A DNA stretch of 64,000 nt from Antedon mediterranea (Eukaryota > Echinodermata > Crinoidea > Comatulida > Antedonidae), in assembly GCF_964355755.1 (NCBI RefSeq), contig NC_092670.1:38365795-38429794 (forward strand). Direction: 5' to 3'. Of the stretch, positions 11,301-23,300 are shown piece after piece. The notes under the pieces are model-generated. The model was not told where the DNA came from. It did not search any database and saw only the letters and a program-made list of their open reading frames with translations. The translations under genes and the position numbers were made by a program. Position 1 is the first letter of the stretch. The number at the start of each line of letters is the position of its first letter.

Positions 11301-13757
11301 CCAGGCTTATAATCAATGTTCATTGTAATACTATGTATATAATAGTAAACTGAATGTTTATAAATAAATTGTTTTACCTAATTTGTTGCATATAAAAAAT
11401 AAAAGACACAGACGTAGCCTGCGTTCCCTATAAAATATTTCACATTTAAATTTATGTACTGTTAAATGACATTATGCTGAATAATAGGCTTACTATAATC
11501 TTAAAGTGGAGCTACACTCAGACTTTCTCAGCTTATATTATGTTTAAGTATGTTTAATTGAAAGTGATTACATAAAAAAAACAGGGAAAATATGGAAATA
11601 TTTTCCAAAAACTCATTTCTAAAAAATCGGTCAGAAAATAGTGTTTTTTAATACATTACACTTTTTCAGTAACTTAGGGGTTATTAGTTTACAATACGTC
11701 GTGAAACGCGTTACACTTAGCAACTGACGCGATTTAGTCGCCGGTGAACGCATGGGTGGAATGTCTCCCCTTTGGTAAATTATGTGTCGAAAAATGGGGA
11801 ATACATTTTATACGATTTGTTTAGGCCTAAGTAATATTTCCGATAAAAATGTCAGTATAATCAGGGAGCAACTCCCTGGTATAATTTACATGTATTGTAA
11901 CCTCATGATTTGCACTGTACAACAACAGCATAATAATCTTATCAGATTGTTTATTAACTTTAAGCTAGGCCTAGCTAAGCCGTCTGCTCAGCCTAGCTAG
12001 CCTTGAATTTTTTGTCTAGGCCTAGGCTATATGCATTCATGGGTTTGAAAATTCTTGGTCGTTTCGCCCCATTTATCATTCCTGGGTTTTCTCGCACGTT
12101 AGAATTGTGAAACACAAAATCCTATACAGAACAAGAGTAGTAAAGCGATGTGGAAGCTTAGGCCTGACTGAAAAGCAACTATTCAGGCACCCTATCATGG
12201 CCCATATGGGTAGGCCGAGGTTGGGTGACAGCAGAACAAACTTCACTGCTGAGTATCAGCCTAGCAGCTGGAGCCCAAGCAGCATCGGTACATACCTACA
12301 CTCTAGTAGGCCTAGGCCTAGCTTTTTTGAATATATAGCCACATCTTTCTCAAATCTCGTTAGATTTGACATTTTAGTAATAAGTCTCATAATCACATTA
12401 TTACACTGTGAAACATGATAGGGTCACATTCAGAATGTTTTAATATACTTTTTGCCCGTCAAAAATAACATCGCGACAAAATAACAGATCGCCAGCTGCA
12501 GTAGTGTGATTGTGAAAAATGTCACGTGATCATACTCCCTAGCTAAATAAAAAACCCAATTGGACCCGAACGGGGTAAAGTGTCTATTTACGCAAAATTG
12601 CGCAATGTATACACGATAACTATACCAGAAATAGAAAGATCTGGAAAAATTACATAAAACTACATTAAAAATTTTTTTTTTAGTGAAGAAATAAATTTTT
12701 TAGGATTATTCAAATATACCCCCCTTTTGCATGTAAAAGAATAGGAAATTACAAGGTATCCCCCCAAAACGCAAAAAGGCATGATTTTCAAGAAACTCGT
12801 ACTCATTGAAAAAAAATTCAAAAAAATATGAAGTATGGGGGATGATATTTTTAAATAATAGTTGAAATGTATGAAAAATAGTAATTTTCTGGGTGGAGCT
12901 CCACTTTAAACTATGTTTACAAATTGTCATTTTTAAGGCACACATCTTTCTCTCATCATAGACCTCAGTGTAAAATAAAAACAAAAATCAATTATTAATA
13001 TAGGCCTAATAATAATAAATATTCATCGACCAAAGTAAAAATAATCTAGATCGTATAACATCATTTTATCGCGACCAAAATTAAACGCCACCGATTTCGA
13101 ACGCGACTGATATCATCGTAAAACTCCGACGGGGTTTCCCCATCTTCAGATGGTGCGTTGTAGTGCGACAACGGCGGAGTAATTACGGGGGTTTCCCTCT
13201 GGTGAAAGCTAGAGCACGTTAGAGCGACCGCGGAGTGATTAGTTGGGGGCTTCCTCTCTGATGATTGGGGAGCGTGCCGATCGTGTGACCTGAGACTACA
13301 TGGAGGGGCTTCCCCTTTTATGCCTACACGTTCCGTGTTATTTTGTGTATCATTGCGACATTTTACGCACTTTTAAACTATTTTTTAACGTTTGGGGCGA
13401 CTTTGCGATGGGGCGACTTTGTGTTGGGGCGACTTTGCGATGGGGCGACTTTGCGTTGGGGCGACTTTGCGATGGGGCGACTTTGTAATGGGGCGACTGT
13501 GTCAGGGCGACTTTGTTTTGGGGCGACTTTGCGATGGGGCGACTGTGTATGGGGCGACTTTGTATGGGGCGACTTTGCGATGGGGCGACTTGACTAGCAT
13601 CCACTACTACTACTAGGCCTAGGCCTAGAGGCCTAGCCTTCCCTTGCCTAGCCATCCTAGTTCACACAAAATGTACTTTTAATTTATAAATTATAGTAAA
13701 ATAAATAATTAAGACTTACGCCTTCTTTTTGGCAGATCCACTTTGAGAAGCAGCCAT
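5399..13757 (-). CDS. Rab20-like small GTPase, complete, four coding exons
   Basis: Exons in gene order: 13757-13720, 7015-6922, 6125-6069 and 5905-5399, giving 231 residues (human Rab20 has 234). Phases agree at every junction: exon 1 ends on GC and exon 2 supplies the A of an alanine codon; the other two junctions are phase 0. Motifs: P-loop GEAFVGKT near residue 21; switch I with TIGACFSLKQWGQYNIAIW; G3 as DTAGEERF; G4 as GTKLD (T instead of the usual N, as in Rac); G5 as ETSALTG; C-terminal CC for double geranylgeranylation. The TIGACFSLKQW stretch and the long insert after G4 resemble Rab20, which acts in phagosome and endosome maturation. Intron 1 is 6.7 kb and contains a split LINE, foldback elements A1 and B, and a TTAA element. 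Intron 2 holds a MITE ending 28 bp from exon 2. Exon 1 is short, and its assignment rests on phase, promoter context and sense of the joined reading. Confidence 0.85.
5930..6030 (-). mobile_element. M1 MITE, copy 5, right end lost
   Basis: Left end and centre present in Rab20-like intron 3; the right terminus is missing. Confidence 0.7.
6403..6893. mobile_element. TA-flanked MITE in intron 2 of the Rab20-like gene
   Basis: Terminal inverted repeats start GGGAGGTTTC and continue with near-identical CTTACGAATACGA; a TA dinucleotide flanks both ends. About 490 bp, no transposase reading frame seen. The right end lies 28 bp from Rab20-like exon 2. Confidence 0.65.
7360..8067 (-). pseudogene. Decayed LINE reverse transcriptase, C-terminal part
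   Basis: On the minus strand the reading gives KMNMKKTKVM, EYIYLGQRF, then GWCQYGKLSKIMRGEIPLNL, CVLPTMTYGAATWAL and KWKWAGHISRR, the usual order in the post-catalytic region of non-LTR reverse transcriptases. It ends in AARDRALWQKHAEAFVQQW before a stop. In-frame stops (for example after NRGRQ near 7487) and frameshifts (near 8050 and 7900) show it is dead. It continues on the other side of foldback element A1 at 9659. It lies within Rab20-like intron 1, in the same orientation as the gene. Confidence 0.85.
8068..9658. mobile_element. Foldback element A1 (TU-like), inserted in the LINE
   Basis: The left arm (about 8080-8880) is a tandem array of 16-17 bp modules built on GGACAACTACCCC. The right arm (about 9494-9658) is the inverse, GGGGTAGTTGTCC. 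A roughly 600 bp centre lies between them. The right end reads TGTCCTAGAACC, identical to the end of element A2. CTTTAA is present at both junctions (8062-8067 and 9659-9664), a partial target duplication. The element splits the LINE between the readings SEVEDMLN and KDLANAV. The centre has a perfect 12 bp hairpin at 9356-9382. Sea-urchin TU elements are known to have inverted arms made of 15 bp tandem repeats; the match here is in architecture, not checked sequence. Confidence 0.75.
9659..9755 (-). pseudogene. Second part of the split LINE reverse transcriptase (catalytic motif)
   Basis: The minus-strand reading YEEKFNHLRFADDIVVLGEQ contains the FADD catalytic core of reverse transcriptase, followed by ISEVEDMLN. 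It then joins, across foldback element A1, the remnant at 7360-8067. Confidence 0.8.
9790..10056. repeat. AGGCCTAG-rich cluster
   Basis: Dense overlapping TAGGCCTAG and GCCTAGCTAG words without a fixed period. Similar small clusters occur at 12000, 12300, 13615 and 29390. No function can be assigned. Confidence 0.5.
10057..13602. mobile_element. Foldback element B, 3.5 kb
   Basis: The left arm (10066-10250) is tandem 16 bp modules CGCAAAGTCGCCCCAT; the right arm (13394-13592) is the inverse. Termini are GGGATCCAGTCAAGTCG and, on the other strand, GGATGCTAGTCAAGTCG. ACTACTAC lies immediately outside both ends and fits an 8 bp target duplication, though it is part of a CTA run so the register is not unique. 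The centre carries a nested TTAA element (11505-12905), about three diverged ~60 bp repeats each with a GGGG(N)TTCC motif (13125-13325), and a block at 10835-10985 homologous to the core of element D. It contains short ORFs but no recognisable transposase, so it is probably non-autonomous. Confidence 0.8.
11505..12905. mobile_element. TTAA-flanked element nested in foldback B
   Basis: Ends AGTGGAGCTACACTCAGA and, reverse complemented, AGTGGAGCTCCACCCAGA form an 18 bp terminal inverted repeat. TTAA is duplicated outside both (11501-11504 and 12906-12909), as expected of a piggyBac-type insertion. 1401 bp with only short unrecognised ORFs, so probably non-autonomous. The terminus itself contains the palindrome GTGGAGCTCCAC. 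Confidence 0.7.
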
Positions 13758-14301
13758 TGTTTTAACAATTCATTTCCAGTCCGTCTCGTAAGCTAGCCCC
13801 AGTCGTCCGTAGGTCGTCTACAGGTTCACACTGCTGGCACTCTGCAGCTGGAGAATTTGCGGGAAGAAGAGACGGTGTCGGGGAGATCGCTCGTATCCAT
13901 CGCGAGAAAAATCTAAAAATATCTCTGACGACTTGTTACGTATGACACGCCATGAGTGACTATACACATTCAGTCATTGTGAGCTGAAATACAAATAATG
14001 CATATACAATAACTTAATCAACATTTCAACAAGTTTTTACAACACTAGTACTGTAGGTACAGTACCAGTTCTAATAATTCTTTTAAACGAACGAAAAAGA
14101 ACAAAAACTATTAGGAATTGATTCTTTTATGACACCAATGTCGCTTCATACATCGATTTATAAACCGCGCCCTCAATATTAATCGCTATTTTTTTTCCCT
14201 TTTCTTACGCCATTTTGAAACGTTGAAACGACGGGAGAATTTGTTGAGAAAAGAAAACAAACCTGCGTTTTTTCAGTTGTATCAGGTTGTTTTACTTTAC
14301 T
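13758..14301. promoter_or_regulatory. Bidirectional promoter between the Rab20-like gene and SF1
   Basis: 544 bp separate the two divergent start codons. The left half is CpG-rich and includes TCTCGCGA (minus strand, 13900-13907), a known core motif of TATA-less housekeeping promoters. No TATA box is placed convincingly for either gene. That both genes start here is inferred from the ATG positions. Confidence 0.65.
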
Positions 14302-17300
14302 ATGGCAGGAACTGGAGCAAATAGCGTTCCATTAGGGAACTTGCATCCTGTATTTCAGGGAAGTCAAAGGGGTGTTCGACCTCAAGAGTCCATGCTGAAT
14401 GCAGCCCGAGAAGCAGCAGCGAGGATTGCACAGAAGCGAGGCGTCTTCTGTCCGCCATCACCCAATTCAGGTGGAAGCGGTAGTTCGTCAGGTAAGGGCC
14501 TAGCTAGCTAGCAAACACATTGACATTTATATATTTTTTACATGTCAATTAATCAATAGCTTAATATTATTAACTAGGCCTAGGTGGTTTATCAAGTCAA
14601 GGATGGCAACCAGAAAAGAAGAAACGTCGTAGCCGATGGGGAGGGGAAGAATCTAAAACAAATCTTTCTTCGGCACTTCCACCAAATTTGACGAAAGACC
14701 AGGAGCAACAAGTACTTTGTAAGTACTGTTTTCGACTTTTATTTCATGCTTTACATATTTTTAATTAACGCAAATTATTAAATATATATTTTTCCTTTTT
14801 GTTTTTGAAGTACTAGTATTTAGGGGCCTATATTTACATGATTTTATTTTACTATTGTAATATAAAAAAAACTTTTCTTGGCAGGTACAGTAATTCAGTT
14901 CTTATTTTAAATATTATGTCCCATTTACCCATTTTTTCTGTAGTTAAAATTGTTGTGTAAAGTAACACTAAAATTAAAGAATCTAAGCTTAACTGAACAT
15001 GTCATTAATAGTTTAGTTTAGTTATAACATAACATTTATTTTTATCCCAAATTAATTTTAAAAACATCATAAATTATTGTTTAAATATTTATTGAACTAT
15101 TTTTTAATTCAGGTAAGATATCCATAATTTGTGTATAGTAATATTTTTTGTATGTTGATTTATAGTAGTTTTTTTACATCCATTTTTAGATAAAAACTCA
15201 ATTCATACATTTTGTATTGTCATCGGTTTTATTAATGAGAATTTACTATCTCCATAATTAACTATTATTATCAATTTATTTTCTTTACACTATGATACAT
15301 ATTTCTTGATATATGTGTGTACATTAATTTATGATGTTTCACATGTCTAAATTTTATTTGTCATTTCTAACCAGATGTTTTTCCTTTCTAACTCGCCATC
15401 TTTCCACAGTGCACATCCAGATTGAGGAATACAGTCGTAAGCTTCGAACCGGTGACCTCGGAATCCCAGCCAACCCTGAGGATAGGTTTGTTATTAACCA
15501 AACTTTTAACTCGTTTTTCTTTTCCATTTTTTTACTTGTGCTACTTGGGATCCCCAGGTTGAAGCATCGCTTCACCAACCGACAACAACAGTAATTCATT
15601 TCTTTTCAAAACTATTTTAACCAGGATTTTAACTAATCAATTGATTGAGTTATCATATGACATAATAACCATATTATTTTGACAGCAAAATATAGACTCC
15701 AATTTTAAATTTATAACAAAAATAAACTATCCAAAAAAAGATTATTTTTTTATTATATTATTCTAAATTACACCTTTTTTTAATACATGCAATTATTTAA
15801 ATCTTCATATGCATGAAAACCAATGAATTTAATTTCAAAATGTTTAAATATTTTTTAATATCAAGGTAAAGTATTATATTAATTGTTATATGATACAAAG
15901 AAATCGATATTTTAAGCTTGGCACAGTCAACAATAAAACAAAGGTTACTAAAAAAAATCCATATTTGATAGTATATTTTGTCTGAAGTAAAACAAATTAA
16001 CAGTCAAATATGGGTAAATGTAATCTTTACTGTTCTTGATTGACTAATTTTTTTCATAAACAAGTTACAGGGATAATGCTTTTTGACTATATACCACCTT
16101 TGTATTTTGTGTACCTTATTCCCTCCCCTTATACATTATATAACGCCAATTACACACTTTTTGTTTTTATAGCACCATCACATTTGTACAGTTAAACTTG
16201 CAATGAAATCAAAATTAATTTTTTAAAAACTATTCAAATATTACTGTGTTTGACTAGTACAGTCAACTCAATATTAGACAACAACAAAAAACAATCAAAA
16301 AATGAGAATTTATTTTCTTCTTGTTTTCCCCTATGTAATAAATACACCTAAAAACCAGGCATTTTTATTATGATTATGCTGCGTCAAATACAATACATTA
16401 CAACATTTTCGTTATTAAAGATTGTAAAATATAATAAATTAAAACAAATTGATTTTAGATATAAATTTAATATTTGAAGCCAGCAAGTTTAACTCTACTA
16501 AGTAATGAGTATAGCCAATAGAGGGCAGTGTTTTAGTCAAGAATGTTTGTCTTTAGCTTTGTCTACACTATCAAACTAGTTTGAAAAAAAAGTGTGATGT
16601 GCCCAAATATGGTAGTGATATACCCAAATGTTAGTGATATGACATCACTATGTCCATATATGGCCACATTGTTTTGTTATTATAAAGTTTGATAATGTAG
16701 GCAGAGCTTTAACCTTTGGAAATCGTACATTGTATCACTCACAGGGATTTAAAAAAAAATATGGTTTACGAAAATGTAGGTAACCCAGTAAAATCTGCAT
16801 AAAGCTCTGTATATAAACCAGGCTACATACTACTTGTATCTCCAACCAACCAACAATCCTAGCCAATCTTAAAGCTCTGTCTACAAAATCAAACTAGGTT
16901 GACTAAAAAAGTGTGATATCCCCACATATGGTAGTGATATGACATCATCATGTCCATAACATCACATTTTTTTTCTCATAAAGTTTGATAGTGTAGACAG
17001 AGTTTTATCTTAAAGGCATTGTCCATATTGTTGACCTACTTTCCAATGGTAAACTTTAGCCATTAAAACATAATAGATGGATGGACAACTGTGTACAGAC
17101 ATCGGCTCTTATTTCATAGCTTTGGTATGTTAGTAAATCACCTACTGTATCTAGATGTATACAGTAGTGGCTTGGTCAATGGCGCCTTCCAATTATAAGG
17201 GAGTTAAGCTCTGTCTACACTATCAAACTTTATATTTGGGCATATCACTACCATATTTTGGCACATCATACTATTTTGTCACATAAAGTTTGATAGTGTA

Positions 17301-20300
17301 GACAGAGCTTCACTATTAAGAATTCACTGTTTAGTCTCAATAACATACAAAATGTGATTGAGATTAATTTAAATAAAGGCCAAAGATATTAATATATGTT
17401 ACTTAATTGTATTCATATGGTTTGGTATTTATGAAATAATTTAAAACTTTATATATTACAGATCTTAATATAAGCATAGTTAATGTTATTGATTTCATAA
17501 TTAAGTTAAGATAAATCATTATTTTCACCATTACTTATTTGAATGATATGTTTTGTGAACTTAATTTTCCTAGTTGTTTCAGGAAGTATAAAATAAGCTT
17601 TGCAGGAGAAATTTGTTAATAATAGAATTATTTAAATTTATATCACCTGGCCTAGTAAGATACCTAATAAGTAATAATAATAAGTATTTGTCAGTACATT
17701 TGTCTTCTTTTTTTGTGATAGCAGGAAGTAACACAAGTAACCTTGATTATGTTTTATTTTGATGGAAACATGAACCCATTCTTGTTCATTGTACTAGCCT
17801 TAATCAACGTGATGCTTGGTTCCCACTAGAGACACAACACAAGGACGTAACGTAAGTTAGTTGATCAATCACAAGCGATGAATTATTTGAACTATCGCTT
17901 GTTATTGGTCAACACACTTGCGTTGCGCTTACGTCCTAGTGGGAACCAAGCTTTAGGGATCGTACAGTATGATTTCCCTACTCTTGATTAAGAAGTTGTT
18001 TTAGTTGCCCACACGAGTAATTTTGCATGGGATTATACTGAAGTTGTTAAGGTAAATCCAACATGAGTGATCTGATGAAGATTGCAAGATGACTGGAAAC
18101 ATGCAGTCCAAAAGCAATTACCGTATTTTATAGGTGAAGTGACTACTGATGCTTATACAACAGTTTACTGTGCATTGCTGATTGTGTGATATTAATGAAT
18201 TATGTCCCCAATTGAAAACAAATGTATTACAGGTTAATTATGATGTTTTCTTGTTGATATACATAGAAACTGTAAATTAGTAAGTTTATATGTAATTTCT
18301 CAAAAAGAGGTCATAGGTCATTAACCTTTGACATTAATTTTTTATTTGTACAAATGTAATTGTCATGATAATAATGTACTCTTAAATTGTAGAATGAAGT
18401 AAATGGAGAAACTAATGTTTCTGTTATTTCTTGCTATGTTACCATGATTTTTAGAATTGCTTTGGTTGCTAACAAAAAGGGTTTTCTTAGATTGAAAGCT
18501 GTCAAGGAGTTTACTGAATAACAAATTATTCTTATAGATTGTCATCAACAGTATTGTAATTTATAGGATTTTAAACTATTTTTGGTTACTGCCAGTGGTG
18601 GTACCAGGTTCCCGGCCACTCCTCTTTCGCTTACTTGCTGCCGTTGAGAAAGTAGCATGTTGTTCACTTCATCTTTTATTGAGAAGTTATATCAACTCCA
18701 GTTACTCTATTTTGTGGACACAAAACGTTCTCCAATATTTTAATTTGAAGCTTTCAATTTGAATGTAAAATATTACAGTATTAAGGAATCTATACTACAA
18801 TCTGCTAGTACCACCACTGGTTGTTGACCCTTCAGGTCGTTGACCCTACTGGTCAGTGACCCCACTGGTCGTTGACCCTACTGGTTATAAGGTACAGAGG
18901 AATAAAAACAAAGTGTGGTAAAGAGTGGAATAGCCAGAACAAAAGCTACTTTGAATGTTGTCAACCTGGCCTACAGTATATCATGTATTGGCATTTAACA
19001 TCGAAGACATCACTAGTGATTGTTAAATTAAAAACCTGTAACTGATTTTGTTTTAGGTCACCGTCGCCCGAGCCGATTTATAATAATGAGGGAAAGCGGT
19101 TGAACACGAGGGAGTACAGAATGCGCAAGAGGCTCGAGGAGGAACGGCACATGTTGATTCAAGATGCATTTTTGTTAAATCCCGAGTACAAACCCCCAGC
19201 AGATTACAAGTAAGAGCATTCTTACAAACTTTATGTGACAAATAAAATGTAATATGAACATGATAATGTCATATCACTACCATATTTGATCATATCACTA
19301 CCATATTTGGGCATGTACACTCATTTTTGTTATTGCACTTCCAGACCACCTGTACAGCGTGTCAGTGACCGGGTCATGATTCCACAAGACCAACACCCAG
19401 ACATCAATTTTGTTGGACTACTTATTGGACCAAGGTAAATAGATGAATTTTAATATCAAGAAAACCTTTAAAAAAAACACAAACAAAATGTATAGTGCTT
19501 TATCATTTAATATATCAGTATCTGCCTCAGATGTATTGGCCCATGCCTTTCCTCTGGTCAAGGTGGGCACTGGACGAGAGAAGCCCTTGATAAATGTTAG
19601 GACTAATCAAGGTGCTTCCAACAGTCCTGGCTTAGTTTCATCCATCATTCAAATGAAAGTAAAATTAATTGACATTGTCTTTTGCGACATACTTCGGCCA
19701 TTAACAAACATATCAGTGCCATTGTCAATTTACATTTGTTTCCTTATTTCAGAGGTAATACACTAAAACAGCTTGAAAAGGACACTACAACCAAGATAAT
19801 GATTAGAGGAAAGGGGTCGGTAAAGGAAGGTAAAGTTGGTCGTAAGGATGGCCAGCCCCTGCCTGGAGAAGATGAACCACTTCACGCTTTAGTTACAGCT
19901 AACAATGCAGAGAGTGTCAAGATTGCTGTGGACAAAGTATGCTTATATGACATCATATTATTAGCTCTGCCAATGGGGTTATGTTGTCAATCACGTTTGT
20001 GTGTTTTTTTGTTTGTTAGCGGGATTGTTCAAAAAGTTACTGCCAGATCTTTACCAACTTTACCACAGATAGATATGTGGTCAAGGAATCCAATACATTT
20101 TGGAGGCAATCTGCTTGTTATAGGTTTCAGTGTTAAAAGATAGGAGACAATTATTTAAAAGCCGGCAATCTAGTACTTAGCAGTCTTAACGTAACGTTAG
20201 GTTCATAGTAAAAAATAAATAAAATATGAAATATTATTAACAGTAAAAAAATGAAAATAAAATATTTAAAAAAAAAATAAGAAGGATGATGATGAAAAAA

Positions 20301-23300
20301 AAGTTCCTTAGCAGGAATTGAGCCAGAGATTTATTGTCTTATTACTAAAATCTGATTTATTTTTTCTTGACAGATCCAGGATATCATAAAGCAAGGGATA
20401 GAGACCCCTGAGGGGCAGAATGATCTCCGACGCATGCAACTGAGAGAGTTGGCTCGCCTTAATGGAACTCTCCGTGATGAAGATGCTGTCAGGTATTACA
20501 TAAATTCACTATACAAAGATGTATCATCCCCCAAAAACATGAAAAATGAAGATTAATTAAAACAGACTTTGAATAGGTTATTTTTTAGTTTTAAACTTCT
20601 GTAGAAAAAAATTAAATGGTTAAATTCAACCAAAAAATCCATTGGCTGGCAGCCAATTTGACCATTTTTTAAATTAAATTTTTTTAGGTAAATAAATTGT
20701 TTTTAGATCCAATTTTTGGTCAAAGTTGATAAGTATTGTGTGACATTAAAATGGCATATTAAAAAAAAAAAACAATACATCTTTAAAGCATAAAACAGAA
20801 TGTAATTGTAATACTGTATATAATACTATAATATCTAACTGATTCATTGTAAATATGCATTGTTATTGTTTTAGATGTTCAAATTGTGGCGCTTCAGATC
20901 ATCGTACCTGGCAGTGTCCAGAGAAGCAGAATATTACAAGCAATGTGTTATGTACAATCTGTGGAGGCTCAGGACATATTGCAAATGACTGTAAGGAGAA
21001 GATGCCTGGAGAAAGACTCCTTGGAGTAGGCCAACCTCCACCAAGTGCGGTTGACAAAGCAAAGATGGACTCAGAGGTACTTTGTTGTAGCCTAGAGTAA
21101 AACTTAAACTTGGTTCTTACTAGGACTAAAGGATAAGTGAATTGACCAATCAAAAGTGGCAGATTATTCAAACTGTCGCTTGTGATTGGTAAATTTCATC
21201 CTTGGGTTGCGTCCTAGTGGGAACCAAGCTTAAGAACTTTAGGTATTTATGACATCTTCTGCTCAAACTAAATGTTAAGGCCATACTAAAGCTTGGTTCC
21301 CACTAGGACGCAACGCAAGTGTTTTAACCAATGACAAGCGAAGTTATAGACAGTTAGCAATCACAAGCGAATAAACCATCGCTTGTGATTGGTCAATTCG
21401 ATTGCGTTGCGTTACGTCCTTGTGTTGCGTCGCTAGTGGGAACCACGCTTTAAGTTTTTTCGCACGATGAGTAACTGACATTGCTTAGTGCTTCCAAATA
21501 TAATCACAATCACACAATTACTATAACTTTTAACACTTTGTATTATATATATATTTTTAGTACATGTCGCTGATGGCTGAACTAGGTGAAGGCCCACCAC
21601 CGCCTGTGTCTAAGCCCAATGCACCACCCCCGTCAATTAGGCCTCAGTACAACAACAGACCACCTCCTCTGATGAATCAACAAATAAACCAACCCCCTCC
21701 GCTGGTAAGTTTACTTGTATTATTATAATTTTTATTTATTGCTGTATAAAGTTTATTTTAGTGTTTAGTCAATGCTTAAGCTTTGTATAGACTATAAAAC
21801 TAGTTTGACAAAAATAAAGTGTGATGGGCCCCAACTATGGTAGTGATATGCCCAGATATGATAGTGATATGCCCAAATATGGTAATGATATGCCCAAATG
21901 TGGTATCATCATGTCCATATATGAGCGCATCACATTTTTTTGTAACATCAAGTTTGATAGTGTAGACAGAGCTTAAGAATAACAGTTAGTTGTCCCATTA
22001 TATTCACTACTTGGTTATCCTATTCATTTTCTCTTTCACGTGAAGTTTTGTGAATTTACTTCTTATTTGTTGTTATTCTAGATGCGTCAACAGTATCGTC
22101 AACCTTGGATGGGCAACAATAAGCCGATGGGAATGATGGGAAACCAACATCAACAAAACCAACCTCCTCCACTGATGCGCCAACAAGTCCAGCCTCCTCC
22201 CCCAAGAAACCCAATGCCAGTGCCACCACCTCCCCCTTCAAATGCAGGCCCACCACCACCATGGGCAATGCCACCACCACCAATGTCGGGAATGCAAGGT
22301 GGTATGCCATCACCAATGAATTCATGTAAGAAATTCCTTTAAAAAAATGTTTGTTTTTTCCTTATATATAGATTTTTTAATATTGTGTGATAGGAATTGT
22401 GATTGATAAATTGAATTATGTGAAGTTTTTAAAAACATTTTTGCCTTTTTTTTTCGTTCATAGTACATGGTGGTGGTCTTGGTGGAATGACACCACAATC
22501 ATTGTTACCGCCACCCCCTCCTCCACCATCCAGTGATGCCCCTCCCCCACTCCCATCTTCATCATCTTGGCAAACGGCAACAAGTAAGTTTAAAATTATT
22601 AGAATTAGGCTCTGTCTACACTACCAAACTAGTTTGACAAAAAAAGTGTGATGTGACCAAATATGGTAGTGATATGACATCAACATGTCCATATATGGGA
22701 ACATCAAAAGTTTTTTGTCACATAAAGTTTGATAGTGTAGACAGAGCTTTATTGATATCAACAATTAGAGTATAACAACTATTTGATGTCCATAGTAATG
22801 AATAAAAAAGTAATAAATAATATTTTTCATTTTCAGGTTCGTCCGCTCCTCTGCCTCCATGGCAACAACCTTCAGGTAAGATATTCAATTTCATTAATAT
22901 TTGACAAATAAATGAAATAAACTGTAATGAAATGAATTTAGCAGAATTGAGCACATGGGGATAATTTAGTAAAGTACTGCTGGTATGCTTACCATATTCA
23001 ACATTGATGTTGCAAATTGCATGCCAGCAGAAATAATTAAGTATAAAGTAATAGGTATACAGAGATAATGGCATTTATCAATATCGTTCCGAATCTTGAA
23101 TAGAGGAATACAGTTTTTTTTAAAAAGCTCTGTCTACACATCAAACTTTATGTGACAGCAAAATGTGATGTGTCCATATATGGACGTGATGACGTCATAT
23201 CACTATTATATTTGGGCACATCACACTTTTTTTGTTCAAATGAGTTTGAGAGTGTCAACAGAGCTTAAGATTAAAACATTTACATAAAGAATATCATTTT

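Noticed and set aside
13300-13655. Repeated GRLCDGATL / KSPQ readings on both strands
   Set aside because: Translations of the foldback B right arm.
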